Positions 25,855 to 34,295 are shown, counted from the stretch's first letter. The stretch is 64,000 nucleotides of DNA from Solirubrobacterales bacterium 67-14 (GCA_001897355.1 MKST01000007.1:186228-250227), one strand, 5' to 3'. Notes: generated from the sequence alone by a model not told the origin. Program-made: numbers and translations.

Positions 25855-26274
25855 ATGAGCGGATATTCGATCGTGCGGGCCGACGAGGTCGAGGATCCCT
25901 ACGCGGGCACCGAGGTTCCCGGCGAGTTCCGGCGCCTGACCGGTGACCTGGGTTGCCAGCAGGTCGCGCTGACCCTGATCCGTGTGCCACCTCACTCGGA
26001 CTTCGAGCAGGGCACGGGCCACTTCCACGACGAGATCGAGGAGATCTACCTGGTCACCAGCGGCACCCTGACCATGCGTCTCGGAGACGACGTTCACGAG
26101 ATCGGGCCGGAAACCGCGGTGCGGGTCGCTCCGAAGACGCCGCGGTCGCACCGGAACCTGGGTGACGAACCGGTCGAGATGTGGGCGATCTCGGTGCAGC
26201 TCGGCCGGGGAGACGCGACCAAGATCGACGACTTCTGGGAAGCCTCGCCGGAAGCGTCCCAGCACCGCCGCTGA
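25855..26274 (+). CDS. Cupin-domain protein
   Basis: 139 residues with one cupin barrel: GTGHFHDEIEEIYLVTSGTLTMRLGDDVHEIGPETAVRVAP. Motif 1 supplies two His and a Glu; in motif 2 KTPRSHRNLGDEPVEMW supplies the last His. It is probably a metal-binding small-molecule enzyme or sensor; the substrate is unknown. The frame continues upstream only as antisense/shadow sequence of the ATPase. It is convergent with the sigma factor gene, 10 bases apart. Confidence 0.85.
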   Translation: MSGYSIVRADEVEDPYAGTEVPGEFRRLTGDLGCQQVALTLIRVPPHSDFEQGTGHFHDEIEEIYLVTSGTLTMRLGDDVHEIGPETAVRVAPKTPRSHRNLGDEPVEMWAISVQLGRGDATKIDDFWEASPEASQHRR

Positions 26275-26284
26275 CCGGCGGCGA

Positions 26285-27223
26285 TCAGCGGGGGATGTTG
26301 CGGATCAGGGCCTTGAAGTCGGCTACCTCGCCCAGGTGGCCGATCTTGTCCGGGTTGACGATCGAGTAGACGTTCTCGACCCGGCCGTCGACGACGTCGA
26401 GCACCATCGCCGAGATGATCCGGTCCTCGCGGTCGCGCAACAGCGCGCCTGGTTGGCCGTTGATCTCGACCCGGTCCACCCAGGCGTCGACCTTGCGACC
26501 CACCTTGCTCCACTTGGCAAGCGCCTTGGCGACCGGCACTGCCCCGAAGAGCGGCCGGGCGATCGCCGGCACCTTGCCGCCACCGTCGCCGTGCAGCCTG
26601 ACGTCTTCGGCCAGGAGCGACTCGAGCCGGTCGACGTCACCGCCGAATGCGGCCGCGAAGAAGTGGTCGGCCAGCTCGTCACGCTGCTTCCTCGAACTCT
26701 CGAACCGGGGCCGCCGGGCCTCGACCGCCTTGCGGGCCCGGGCGGCGAGCTGGCGGGTGGCCGGCTCGGACTTGTCGATGATCGCGGCGACTTCGCCGTA
26801 CGAGTAGCCGAAGACGTCCCGGAGCAGGAAGGCGGCCCGCTGTTCCGGGCTCAGGCTCTCCAGCAGCACCATCATCGCGACCGAGAGCGAGTCCGCCAGC
26901 TCGGCCTGCTCGGCCGGTCCGGGCTCGGCGGTGGCGCTGGCCACCGGCTCGGCCTCTGCCTCGACCACCGGCTCGGGCAGCCACTCGCCGTGGTACTCCT
27001 CGCGCCGGGCCCGGGCCGAGCGCAGCTCGTCGATCGCCAGCCGGGTGACCACGGTCGAGAGGTAGGCCCGCCGCGAGTGGATCTGCTCGCCGTCCTCTTC
27101 GGCCTGATGCAGCCGGAGCAGCCCTTCCTGGACCACATCCTCGGCGTCGGCCACACTGCCCAGCATCCGGTAGGCGACCGCGAAGGCGTATCCGCGCAGG
27201 GTGTCCAGCGACTCGTCAGGCAC
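26285..27223 (-). CDS. ECF41-family RNA polymerase sigma factor (SigJ-like)
   Basis: 312 residues. Sigma region 2 (LRGYAFAVAYRMLGSVADAEDVVQEGLLRLH) and region 4 (LSPEQRAAFLLRDVFGYSYGEVAAIIDKSEPATRQL) are joined by a linker with WLPEP (81-85). The C-terminal SnoaL-like domain carries DGGGK (213-217) and NPDK (290-293), the diagnostic ECF41 motifs; in this group the fused domain, rather than an anti-sigma factor, controls activity. The GTG start overlaps the end of the epimerase gene by 8 bases. An ECF41-type promoter precedes that gene, so the operon is probably autoregulated. Confidence 0.95.
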   Translation of the reverse strand: MPDESLDTLRGYAFAVAYRMLGSVADAEDVVQEGLLRLHQAEEDGEQIHSRRAYLSTVVTRLAIDELRSARARREEYHGEWLPEPVVEAEAEPVASATAEPGPAEQAELADSLSVAMMVLLESLSPEQRAAFLLRDVFGYSYGEVAAIIDKSEPATRQLAARARKAVEARRPRFESSRKQRDELADHFFAAAFGGDVDRLESLLAEDVRLHGDGGGKVPAIARPLFGAVPVAKALAKWSKVGRKVDAWVDRVEINGQPGALLRDREDRIISAMVLDVVDGRVENVYSIVNPDKIGHLGEVADFKALIRNIPR

Positions 27224-28157
27224 TGCGGAGCGCTTCCCAGACCGAAGGGTGCTCGGGTCGCCAGCCCAGTTCCCGTTTGGCCTTCTCGTTCGAGGATCCG
27301 CGGAGTTCGGTCATCATCATCACGCCCATCTCGCCGGCGAAGATCCGGCCCAGCCACTTCGGCAGATGCCGCGGCGGCTTCGCCCCGATCGCGTCGGCGA
27401 CCTTCGGCAGCCAGTCTTTCACCGGGGCCGGGTTGTCGTCGACGATGTTGTAGATCCCGGGTTCGCCCTTCTCGACCGCGATCGCCGTTGCCTCGGCCGC
27501 GTCCTCGACGTTGACGAATGACCAGACCGCCCCGCCACCGCCGACGACCGGGAACTTGCGTGCCCGGATCGCCGCGATCTGCTCGGCGTCGGGGTTGACG
27601 TCGATCGACGTGCCCGGGCCGTAGAAGCCGCCGTAGCGGAGCACCAGGCCTTCGATGCCGTCGGCTGCGGTCACGGCCTGCTCGAGATACCTGGCCGCCT
27701 CGCTGGTCTGCTTCATCGCCTCGACCGGATGGGTGTCGACCGGATCCTGTTCGGTCTTGACCAGCGAGCCGGACCGCTCGTAGACCAGCGGCGCGAAGCT
27801 CTGGGCGACGAAGCGCCGCACCCCGGCCGCCTTCGCGGCGGAGAGCAGATGATCGGTCCCTTCGGTCCGCAGCCGGTTGGTCAGCGTGAAGTACTTGTCG
27901 ATCTTGCGAAAGTCGGTGCCCGCCCCGATCGCGGTCAGCTCGTGGACGATCACCTCAGGCTGCGTCTCCGCCACCACCCGGGCGACAGCCTCGGGGTCGA
28001 GCGCGTCGGCGACGACCGACTTGGCACCCAGCCATTCGATCTTGTCGCGCCGCGACTCGCTGCGGGTCATCCCGGTCACTTCATGGCCCCGTTCGACCAG
28101 CCTGACCACCAACGGCCGGCCGATCGCTCCGGTAGCCCCTGCCACCAATACCTTCAT
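27216..28157 (-). CDS. NAD-dependent epimerase/dehydratase-like protein (ECF41 partner)
   Basis: 313 residues. KVLVAGATGAIGRPLVVRLVERGHEVTGMTRS is the Rossmann nucleotide site of an extended/atypical SDR. YGGFYGPGTSID holds the Tyr area, and the C-terminal PRHLPKWLGRIFAGEMGVMMMTELRGSSNEKAKRELGW is typical of the NmrA-like/epimerase group. ECF41 sigma genes are usually coupled to an oxidoreductase, epimerase or carboxymuconolactone decarboxylase gene, and this gene fills that place. Its start was set at MKVLV; the upstream residues have no family match. It has an approximately 55-base leader after the ECF41 promoter. Confidence 0.9.
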   Translation of the reverse strand: MKVLVAGATGAIGRPLVVRLVERGHEVTGMTRSESRRDKIEWLGAKSVVADALDPEAVARVVAETQPEVIVHELTAIGAGTDFRKIDKYFTLTNRLRTEGTDHLLSAAKAAGVRRFVAQSFAPLVYERSGSLVKTEQDPVDTHPVEAMKQTSEAARYLEQAVTAADGIEGLVLRYGGFYGPGTSIDVNPDAEQIAAIRARKFPVVGGGGAVWSFVNVEDAAEATAIAVEKGEPGIYNIVDDNPAPVKDWLPKVADAIGAKPPRHLPKWLGRIFAGEMGVMMMTELRGSSNEKAKRELGWRPEHPSVWEALRSA

Positions 28158-28213
28158 GTCAAATCCTTCCGTCAAGCCACCATGAGGCGGCACGTTTCAA
28201 GCTCTACCCGGAA

Positions 28214-28240
28214 GACGAAATGACACTCAGGTTTGTGACA
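28214..28240 (-). promoter_or_regulatory. ECF41-type promoter
   Basis: Minus strand: TGTCACA (28240-28234), a 16-base spacer and CGTC (28217-28214). This is the bipartite sequence described for ECF41 sigma factors, placed 57 bases before the epimerase ATG. Confidence 0.8.
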
Positions 28241-28242
28241 GG

Positions 28243-29451
28243 TCACTCCCAGAGATCCGGCCGACGGCCGCTTCGGACCGCGCCTTCCATCAAGGCGGAG
28301 AACTCGCCGGCAGTGTGTTCGCCGACGAAGCGAAATGGCCCGACCGGCTCGATCAGGGCGGCCGTAAGATCGGCGTCGGGCGAGATCGAGTAGGCGGCCC
28401 TGACGAACGGGTCGTCGTCCCAGGTCGAGAGCACGGCCTGGTCAGGGTCGAGGGCGAGTTCGGGACGCAGTTCGGCGAGCGACCGGAGCCAGCGTTCTGG
28501 CCCGTCCTCGATCTCCAGGGTCTCGAGCGCGAGGGGTGAGCCGGCGAAGCAGTGGACCGCCGGTAGCGGTTCGCCGTCTGCCCCGCTCTGCACCCAGCTC
28601 CACCACCGTTCCGGCACGCACATGACCGCCCCGGGCGGGGCCGGTTCGAGCAGCGGCACGAAGAGCTTCGCCGCGTGTCCGTAGCGGAGGCCGGCGAACG
28701 CCTCTGCCTTGGCCTCGGGCAGCGCGGGAGCGAACTGGATCTCGCCCATAACCGTGCCCGGCACCGCCAGCACGCAGCCCTCGCCGTCGAAGATCGCACC
28801 CGACTCGGTGCAGACCGCCAGCCCGGTCTCCGACCAGTTGATGAACTCGACCTTCTCGTTCAAGTGCACCCGATCGCCAAGACGCTCGGCTAGACGTAGA
28901 GCAAGTGACTGGTTGCCACCGGCCAACCCGGGCGAGGGAGAGTCGTCGATCGCGGCCAGGCCGGATAGCTCGCCGGCCGGCACCCCGGCGGCATCGGTCG
29001 CAGCCGATATCTCGCAGCGCGCGAGGATCGCCTCCCGGGCACCCTCGTCGATGTCCAGGGACTCGATCAGTTCGGCCGCGCTCGGCTCCGGTCCGCCGAC
29101 AGCATCGATCCGCGCCAGCGCTTCCCGCAGCACGGACACGCCGGCCATCAGGGTTGGCTCATCGACCCCTGCTCCTCCCCGCGGCTCCCGGGTGCCGTAG
29201 CGCATGCCCTTGTCGACGGTGCCGATCCCGAGCTCGGCCGCCAGCGCGACCAGCTCGGTGTTGCCCGGCAGGACGAACTCCGCTCCCATCTCGATCGGCA
29301 CCCCGTTCGCGAGTGCTTGCGTCCAGGTTCGCCCGCCGACCCGGTCCCTCGCTTCGAGCACCGTGACTTCCCAGCCGTGTCGGTCCAGCTCGAATGCCGC
29401 GGTGAGCCCGGCCAACCCGGCCCCGACCACGACTGCGCTCCGCTTCGACAT
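28243..29451 (-). CDS. Flavin monoamine oxidase-family protein
   Basis: 402 residues. VVVGAGLAGLTAAFELDRHGWEVTVLEARDRVGGRTW is the complete FAD-binding and GG motif of the amine oxidase family, and the C-terminal GPFRFVGEHTAGEFSALMEGAVRSGRRP is the second flavin motif. It should oxidise an amine to an imine, although several family members act on other substrates. AGGAG lies 5 bases before the ATG chosen, 9 codons inside the longest frame. Its stop is directly beside the ECF41 promoter. Confidence 0.92.
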   Translation of the reverse strand: MSKRSAVVVGAGLAGLTAAFELDRHGWEVTVLEARDRVGGRTWTQALANGVPIEMGAEFVLPGNTELVALAAELGIGTVDKGMRYGTREPRGGAGVDEPTLMAGVSVLREALARIDAVGGPEPSAAELIESLDIDEGAREAILARCEISAATDAAGVPAGELSGLAAIDDSPSPGLAGGNQSLALRLAERLGDRVHLNEKVEFINWSETGLAVCTESGAIFDGEGCVLAVPGTVMGEIQFAPALPEAKAEAFAGLRYGHAAKLFVPLLEPAPPGAVMCVPERWWSWVQSGADGEPLPAVHCFAGSPLALETLEIEDGPERWLRSLAELRPELALDPDQAVLSTWDDDPFVRAAYSISPDADLTAALIEPVGPFRFVGEHTAGEFSALMEGAVRSGRRPDLWE

Positions 29452-29570
29452 CACCGCTCCTGACCGTTCGCAACTCATCGGACCAGTCGTCCGTCAGATC
29501 CGGACCTTGCCCGCCGACCCCCTGGTTGTCAAGTCCGGGCTGCGCGGGCAGCACCAACGAAAGGGGAAAC

Positions 29571-30155
29571 GTGAAGAAGACCGTGGTGATCGTTGCGATC
29601 CTGGCCGGCCTGTTGCTGGGGGCCTGCGGTGAGTCGGGCCCGACCGACGAGGAGAAGAAGGCAGCCGCCGACGAACGGGCCAAGGCGACCAAGCTGGCCC
29701 AGCAAGCGAAATCCGCCGCGACGCTGGCGACCGGCTGCCAGCAGGATCTCGGAAGCCTGATCAAGGCGCTCCGCAACACCGGCAGCCGCCTGGACGTCGG
29801 CCTGACCTTCGCCGATTACAGCACCCAGGTCGGGCAGATATCGGTCGCTTACAACCGGATCCCCTTCAAGCGGATGGACTTCGAGTGCATCTCACCCGCC
29901 GGGGTCAAGGCGGAGAAGGCTTTCGGCTCGTACACCGACGCGTACAACCAGTGGAACGACTGCATCAGCGACCTCTACTGCGACACGGATTCGATCGAAT
30001 CCGACCTCCAGGACAACTGGAGCAAGGCCGACCGCCAGACCAGGCAGGCCCGCAGCGCCCTCTTCGAGCTGGAAACCGAGGCGGTCCAGGCCCAAGCCCA
30101 GGCGGATCAGCAGAAGAAGAAAGCCGACGAGACCGAAGCCGCGCTCGAGACCTGA
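29571..30155 (+). CDS. Lipoprotein with coiled-coil ends, unknown function
   Basis: 194 residues. The GTG start (after AAAGGGG) gives KKTVVIVAILAGLLLGAC with lipobox LGAC and lipidated Cys19. A charged helical segment (DEEKKAAADERAKATKLAQQ) and a C-terminal Gln/Ala/Lys-rich helix (AQAQADQQKKKADETEAAL) suggest coiled coils. In between, four cysteines occur in a compact stretch (CQQDL, FECIS, DCISDLYCD) and probably form disulfides. No family recognised. Confidence 0.75.
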   Translation: MKKTVVIVAILAGLLLGACGESGPTDEEKKAAADERAKATKLAQQAKSAATLATGCQQDLGSLIKALRNTGSRLDVGLTFADYSTQVGQISVAYNRIPFKRMDFECISPAGVKAEKAFGSYTDAYNQWNDCISDLYCDTDSIESDLQDNWSKADRQTRQARSALFELETEAVQAQAQADQQKKKADETEAALET

Positions 30156-30191
30156 GTCGCGGCGCACCCCACGTTGGTTGACCCGAGCGCT

Positions 30192-30458
30192 TCAGGTCCG
30201 GCGGTAAACGTCGGAGCGATGACCGACCTTTCGCACAATGACCTCTCTCGCAGATTCGTCGATGGCGTAGATCACCCGGTAGGGGCCTCGTCGCGCCGAC
30301 CAATTCCCCTCAAGATCGAAGCGGAGCGGCTTACCCAAACGCTTGGGATTCTCGGCCAGGAGGCTCAGCAGATGGATCACGGCAAACGAATACTTGGCCG
30401 GAAGGGCTTCGAGATCTCTCCGTGCCGGACTATCAACGGTGACTTTCCAGTCCGGCAA
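30192..30458 (-). CDS. RelE/ParE-family toxin
   Basis: 88 residues. KVTVDSPARRDLEALP, GKPLRFDLEGNWSARRGPYRVIYAID and VRKVGHRSDVYRR are the standard RelE/YafQ fold landmarks; the basic surface and the C-terminal HRxDVYRR fit the mRNA interferase (RelE) branch. It should cleave ribosome-bound mRNA. The TTG start is one base after the antitoxin stop, so translation is coupled. Confidence 0.9.
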   Translation of the reverse strand: MPDWKVTVDSPARRDLEALPAKYSFAVIHLLSLLAENPKRLGKPLRFDLEGNWSARRGPYRVIYAIDESAREVIVRKVGHRSDVYRRT

Positions 30459-30459
30459 T

Positions 30460-30735
30460 TCACTCCTCGTATCCGAACTGCTTCTTCAGCTCATCGAGCG
30501 TTACATAGTCACCTGCGGCATGTGCCTCCTTCGCTTCCCGAATACCAGCCATCAGTTCGGGGTCGGACATGATGGCCAGCGTTTCTTCGAGACTTTCGAG
30601 GTCGTCCGGATGGACGATCACGGCGGCCGACTTGCCGTTTCGAGTGATCGTCACTCGTTCCTGGGTTGCCTCGACCCGATCCACGATCTCAGACAGATGT
30701 GCTTTCACATAGGAAAGCGACTGATCTTCGCTCAT
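30460..30735 (-). CDS. Phd/YefM-family antitoxin
   Basis: 91 residues. SYVKAHLSEIVDRVEATQERVTITRNGKSAAVIVHPDDLESLEETL is the DNA-binding Phd/YefM domain; the acidic C-terminal region (YVTLDELKKQFGYEE) should wrap the toxin. The start was chosen at the second of two in-frame ATGs because a promoter (TTGAAC, 17 bases, TAGAAT) ends 7 bases before it. The upstream ATG at 30753 would add TRILV and resembles the N-terminus of mycobacterial RelB proteins, so it cannot be excluded. Confidence 0.88.
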   Translation of the reverse strand: MSEDQSLSYVKAHLSEIVDRVEATQERVTITRNGKSAAVIVHPDDLESLEETLAIMSDPELMAGIREAKEAHAAGDYVTLDELKKQFGYEE

Positions 30736-30754
30736 GACCAGAATTCTAGTCATG
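30733..30754. promoter_or_regulatory. 22-bp palindromic toxin-antitoxin operator
   Basis: Arms CATGACCAGAA and TTCTAGTCATG are reverse complements except at one pair. The palindrome covers the antitoxin start codon and the -10 box (TAGAAT on the minus strand). Confidence 0.65.
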
Positions 30755-30771
30755 GGCGTATCCCGGTTCAA
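30743..30771 (-). promoter_or_regulatory. Promoter of the RelBE-like module
   Basis: Minus strand: TTGAAC (30771-30766), 17 bases, TAGAAT (30748-30743). The mRNA would begin at the ATG of 30735 with no leader. Confidence 0.6.
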
Positions 30772-30833
30772 GTCGAGGGCAAGCGAGCATGCCCCTCTAA
30801 GTGGTCGGGGCCGGAAGTTCGCCCCACCCGCCG

Positions 30834-32051
30834 CTAGGAGACCAGCTCGGCAACGACGTCGGCCGCGTAGGTCGGACCTCCGGTCGCGGCGTAGGCTTCC
30901 GCGATCCTTTCGGCGCCAGCGCGGCAGGCCATCGCCGCTCGAACCTGTTTCCTAAGGTTCGAGGGGGAGAGTTTCTTGGCTGGCAGCCGCGTGCCCGCCC
31001 CGCACACCCCGACCCGCCGGGCGACCTCAAGCTGGTCCCGGCCGAACGGAACTGCGCAGACCGGCACGCCCCGGGCGATCGCCTTCTGCGTCGCCCCCAT
31101 CCCGCCGTGGGTGATCACGCAGGCGGCCCGGTCGAGCAGCGGGGCATGCGGCACGAACGGCAGCACGCGGGCGTTCGCGGGAACATCGATCTCGGCCACG
31201 TCGGCTGCCGGCGCGGTCGCGACGACCTCGACCTCCTCTTCGGCGAGCGCTTCGAGAGCGGTCCGGATCAGGCGGGCGTCATCTTGAAGCTCGGATGAGG
31301 TGGTCACGAGCACCAGCGGCCGGTCGACGCCGGCCAGCCATTCGGGCGGCTCGGCCGGCGGGTCCCAGGCGCAAGGACCGACCAGCCGGATGTTCTCCGG
31401 CCAGTCGGAGCGTGGGTACTCGAATGGTTCCGCGGTCATGTAGAGCATCCGCGGCGGACGGGTGAACATCGTGGTCGCGTCCACGGCGTCCAGCCCGAAC
31501 CTGGCCCGGACCTCGTTCAACGGCTCGACCACCGAGCGCTCGATCGTGCCGAAAACGAGCGGTCGCAGGATCCGGTCACGCAGCCGGCCGAGGGACCCTC
31601 GGGCCGGCCGGAGACCCGGTCCGAATGGTGGCGCGTCACGGGAAGGCAGCGGCAGCGGGTAGGGACAGAACGACGCCCAAGGCCCTCCCCACGCGTCGGC
31701 CGCGGCCAGCGCTCCCCAGCACTGGACATCGACGATCAGCGCATCCGGCCGCTCCTGCTCGATCGCCCGCTGAAGGTCGGTTCCGTCCAGTTCGGCCCGG
31801 GCGCAGAAGGTGGCGACCGAGCGTTTGAGCGCGGCCCGCGGGTTCGGCGCGTCCCAGTCATCCTGCTCGATCGCCTCGATCGCCGGGTCGATCGCCGCGG
31901 CCTCGAAACCGCGGGAGTTCATCAGCTCGACCTGGGAGGAGAGAGTCCGTAGCGCAACTTCATGTCCACGGCTGTGGAGCTCGTCGAGGATCGGCGTCAG
32001 CGGAAAGAGATGCCCGCGCGCCGGCGAGGTGTAGGCGAGGATCCGGCTCAT
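30834..32051 (-). CDS. MGT-type glycosyltransferase (GT1)
   Basis: 405 residues of the GT-B fold. The N-terminal acceptor domain begins MSRILAYTSPARGHLFPLTPILDELHSRGHEV. The nucleotide-sugar domain has LVTTSSELQDD, VLPFVPHAPLLDRAACVITHGGMGATQKAIARGVPVCAVPFGRDQLEVA, the PSPG-like motif of macrolide/sterol glycosyltransferases. It should transfer a sugar to a lipid, phenolic or polyketide acceptor. It is the last gene of a run with the DAG kinase and PAP2 genes (15 bases apart), which hints at glycolipid synthesis; the acceptor is not known. Confidence 0.9.
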   Translation of the reverse strand: MSRILAYTSPARGHLFPLTPILDELHSRGHEVALRTLSSQVELMNSRGFEAAAIDPAIEAIEQDDWDAPNPRAALKRSVATFCARAELDGTDLQRAIEQERPDALIVDVQCWGALAAADAWGGPWASFCPYPLPLPSRDAPPFGPGLRPARGSLGRLRDRILRPLVFGTIERSVVEPLNEVRARFGLDAVDATTMFTRPPRMLYMTAEPFEYPRSDWPENIRLVGPCAWDPPAEPPEWLAGVDRPLVLVTTSSELQDDARLIRTALEALAEEEVEVVATAPAADVAEIDVPANARVLPFVPHAPLLDRAACVITHGGMGATQKAIARGVPVCAVPFGRDQLEVARRVGVCGAGTRLPAKKLSPSNLRKQVRAAMACRAGAERIAEAYAATGGPTYAADVVAELVS

Positions 32052-32066
32052 CTTAGAGTCCAGTTT

Positions 32067-32645
32067 CTACGATCCGCCCGGTAATTTCACCGCGTACCGG
32101 TCGAGCAGCGTGTTGGTCGCCTCGCCGAGGATCACGCCGGAGAGCGAGCCGATGATCACGTCGCCCGGGTAGTGGACCCCGGTGTGGACGCGGCTGTAGG
32201 CGACCCCGGCCGCGAGCAGGGTGAGTGGCGGAATCGACCAGGGCAGCACGTGCCCGACCCCGACCGCGAAGGCGAAAGCGGAGGCCGAATGACCAGAAGG
32301 GAATGAATGGGAGCGCGGCATCCTCACGTGCCGGGCGGCCGGGACCGCGGCTCCGTCCCGGTCGGGCCGTGCCCGTCGGGCGACCGGTTTGACCAACGCG
32401 TTCAGGACCGCCGAGGTGACACCAATGGAAGCCATCCCCCGCAGGGCGGCCTTGCGCCCCTTTGGTCCGCCGAGCGCGGCCAGCCCGATCGAGATGCCGC
32501 CGGAGATCCGCGAGTAGTTGGCTGCGTCCGAAAGACGGCGCAGGCCCGTATCGAGCGAAGGGGTAGGCGAGGCGGCAACGGCGGCGTAGACGGCCTGGTC
32601 GAGTTTGTTCAGTTCGCCGAGCACTTCTTTCGCCTTCTTGATCAT
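32067..32645 (-). CDS. PAP2-family phosphatase
   Basis: 192 residues with all three PAP2 motifs: KPVARRARP, RSHSFPSGHSASAF and SRVHTGVHYPGDV, the last two carrying the catalytic His residues. Two to four membrane segments are present. It should dephosphorylate a lipid phosphate such as phosphatidate or a prenyl pyrophosphate. Its ATG overlaps the DAG-kinase-like gene stop (ATGA). Kinase and phosphatase in one transcript suggests a lipid-remodelling pair. Confidence 0.92.
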   Translation of the reverse strand: MIKKAKEVLGELNKLDQAVYAAVAASPTPSLDTGLRRLSDAANYSRISGGISIGLAALGGPKGRKAALRGMASIGVTSAVLNALVKPVARRARPDRDGAAVPAARHVRMPRSHSFPSGHSASAFAFAVGVGHVLPWSIPPLTLLAAGVAYSRVHTGVHYPGDVIIGSLSGVILGEATNTLLDRYAVKLPGGS

Positions 32646-33982
32646 CGGGCGCCTTCCTGGAGGTGGTGGTTCACGACCGGGCCGTCGGCCGGCGGCCGGC
32701 CCAGCGCGATCCGGACCAGGGCAACGATCTCAGGGAAGAACCCATCGGGGATCGCCGCCGAAGGCGAGGCGCCGGGGTGTTGACGGGCGATCCGCACCCG
32801 CAGCACGCCCGGCCGGATCTTGAACTCGAGCGGCGGTTCGATCATCGCCGCCTCGCCGTCGATGCCGGCGGCGACCTGTTCGCTCGCCCCGACCTCGAAC
32901 TCGGCCGCCGACCAGTCCCGCCAGGGCTTCTGGAAGCTCTTGAGCCGCTGGCCCGCGGCGACCGGATCGGCCAGCACCGCGATCCCCAGTTGGCCGTCGT
33001 CGATCTTCGGCCGGGTGCCGGAGCCGACCGCCTTGCCGAGCCGGTACTTGTTGTTGGAGACCAGGATCGCCGCCCCGGAGTGATGTTTCTTGCCGGAGGG
33101 GCTGGTCCAGTCGAGCTCGGGCACCTCGGCATCCGGTCCGAGCACTTGGGGCACGGTGTCGAGCAGGGTCTTGATCTTCGCCTCCCGGTACTCGTCCTTC
33201 TGGACGGCTTCCGCGTAGATCCCTAGAGAGACGTTGTTGACGAAGACCCGCCCGTTCACCTCGGCCAGGTCGACCCGCCGCTCCCCCGCCTCGACGAAGG
33301 CGTCGAGTGCCCCGACGCAGTCCTCCCGGTCCACCCCGAGGTCGAGTGCGAAGTGATTCCGAGTCCCGGCCGGGATGCAGGCGTAGGGCAAGTCGTGCTC
33401 GGAGGCGATCTCGGCAACTATCGCCTGCGAACCGTCACCGCCGGCCATCGCCAGTCCGTCGGCCCCGGCGTCGACTTCCGCCCGGACCAGCTGGGCAAGA
33501 TCAGCTCCCTTGGTCAGCTCGACGGTGCGGAAGCCGCGGCTCCTCGCTTCCTCCGCCAAGTTGAGTTGCTCGGCCTTGCCCCCACCGGACTTGGGATTGA
33601 AGAAGAGCACCGGCCGCTCAGGAGGGGCCGCATCCGGCAAGGGCACCCGGACGCTGAACGCCTCCCGCGCCAACCCGAAAGCCCCGGCCAAAGCAACCAC
33701 CACAATCCCGGCCTGAACCAGGTTCCACCCAGACTCGATCAGCACCCCAAAGGTGAACCCGAAGGCCAGACCCGCCCCACAAAACGAAGCCAACCTCACC
33801 CACCCGCCACCAATCAACCCGAGCCCAACCAACCCAGCCGAAAGAGCAAGAAAGAAAACGATCACCAACCCAGCCGGAAACCGATCGGTCGCCAATTCAA
33901 TGACCAGTGCAACCGCCAGGACCCCAAGCAACAGCGACCCAACCGCCGCCAACCGCTCCCGACCTCCAACCGAGTGCCTCAC
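32642..33982 (-). CDS. Diacylglycerol kinase-like protein with N-terminal membrane domain
   Basis: 446 residues. Residues 10-110 hold three or four membrane segments (VGSLLLGVLAVALVIELAT, LVIVFFLALSAGLVGLGLIGG, GIVVVALAGAFGLA). The DAGK catalytic domain follows: RPVLFFNPKSGGGKAEQLN, DGLAMAGGDGSQAIVAEIA and IPAGTRNHFALDLG. It should phosphorylate a membrane lipid with ATP. The start is a GTG with TAGGTT 6 bases upstream, consistent with a leaderless mRNA. The membrane-domain part is encoded by conspicuously G/T-rich codons, unlike the rest of the gene. Confidence 0.9.
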   Translation of the reverse strand: MRHSVGGRERLAAVGSLLLGVLAVALVIELATDRFPAGLVIVFFLALSAGLVGLGLIGGGWVRLASFCGAGLAFGFTFGVLIESGWNLVQAGIVVVALAGAFGLAREAFSVRVPLPDAAPPERPVLFFNPKSGGGKAEQLNLAEEARSRGFRTVELTKGADLAQLVRAEVDAGADGLAMAGGDGSQAIVAEIASEHDLPYACIPAGTRNHFALDLGVDREDCVGALDAFVEAGERRVDLAEVNGRVFVNNVSLGIYAEAVQKDEYREAKIKTLLDTVPQVLGPDAEVPELDWTSPSGKKHHSGAAILVSNNKYRLGKAVGSGTRPKIDDGQLGIAVLADPVAAGQRLKSFQKPWRDWSAAEFEVGASEQVAAGIDGEAAMIEPPLEFKIRPGVLRVRIARQHPGASPSAAIPDGFFPEIVALVRIALGRPPADGPVVNHHLQEGAR

Positions 33983-33988
33983 ACGGCC

Positions 33989-33994
33989 AACCTA
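33989..33994 (-). promoter_or_regulatory. -10 box (TAGGTT), leaderless start
   Basis: TAGGTT on the minus strand ends 6 bases before the GTG at 33982, heading the DAG kinase - PAP2 - glycosyltransferase operon. Confidence 0.45.
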
Positions 33995-34010
33995 CCTGCC
34001 TCAGTAGTTC

Positions 34011-34039
34011 TGTACAGACTTTATATTTATATGTACAAT
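34011..34039 (+). promoter_or_regulatory. Promoter/operator of the second toxin-antitoxin module
   Basis: Two copies of the palindrome TGTACA (34011-34016 and 34032-34037) are 21 bases apart, two helical turns. The second overlaps a -10 box TACAAT (34034-34039), and the first sits exactly where a -35 box would be (17-base spacer). The ATG follows 7 bases later. Confidence 0.6.
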
Positions 34040-34046
34040 CGTTGAA

Positions 34047-34295
34047 ATGGCTAGCTTCAGCATCAGCAGCGCCCGGGAATCATTGGCCGAGGTCATCGAG
34101 CTGGCCCAGAACGAGGCCGTTCACCTCCAGCGCCACGGCAAGGACGCGGCGGTAGTGGTCAGCCCCGACCGTTTCGAGCGGATGATGGAAGCCCTCGACG
34201 AAGTCGAAGACGAGATCGCTTTCGACCTAGCCATGAGGGAAGAGGGCGAGAGCGTCCCCTGGGAGCAGGCCAAAGCCGACCTCGGCTGGGAATGA
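34047..34295 (+). CDS. Phd/YefM-family antitoxin
   Basis: 82 residues: ASFSISSARESLAEVIELAQNEAVHLQRHGKDAAVVVSPDRFERMMEAL is a Phd/YefM N-terminal DNA-binding domain, followed by an acidic tail (EEGESVPWEQAKADLGWE) that should neutralise the toxin. The stop overlaps the toxin ATG (ATGA). No ribosome site; a -10 box sits 7 bases before the ATG and is covered by an operator repeat. Confidence 0.9.
   Translation: MASFSISSARESLAEVIELAQNEAVHLQRHGKDAAVVVSPDRFERMMEALDEVEDEIAFDLAMREEGESVPWEQAKADLGWE

Noticed and set aside
30735-30753. Starting the first antitoxin at the upstream ATG (30753).
   Set aside because: Kept only as an alternative: TTGAAC-N17-TAGAAT places the transcript start at the inner ATG, and the operator palindrome ends at the upstream one.
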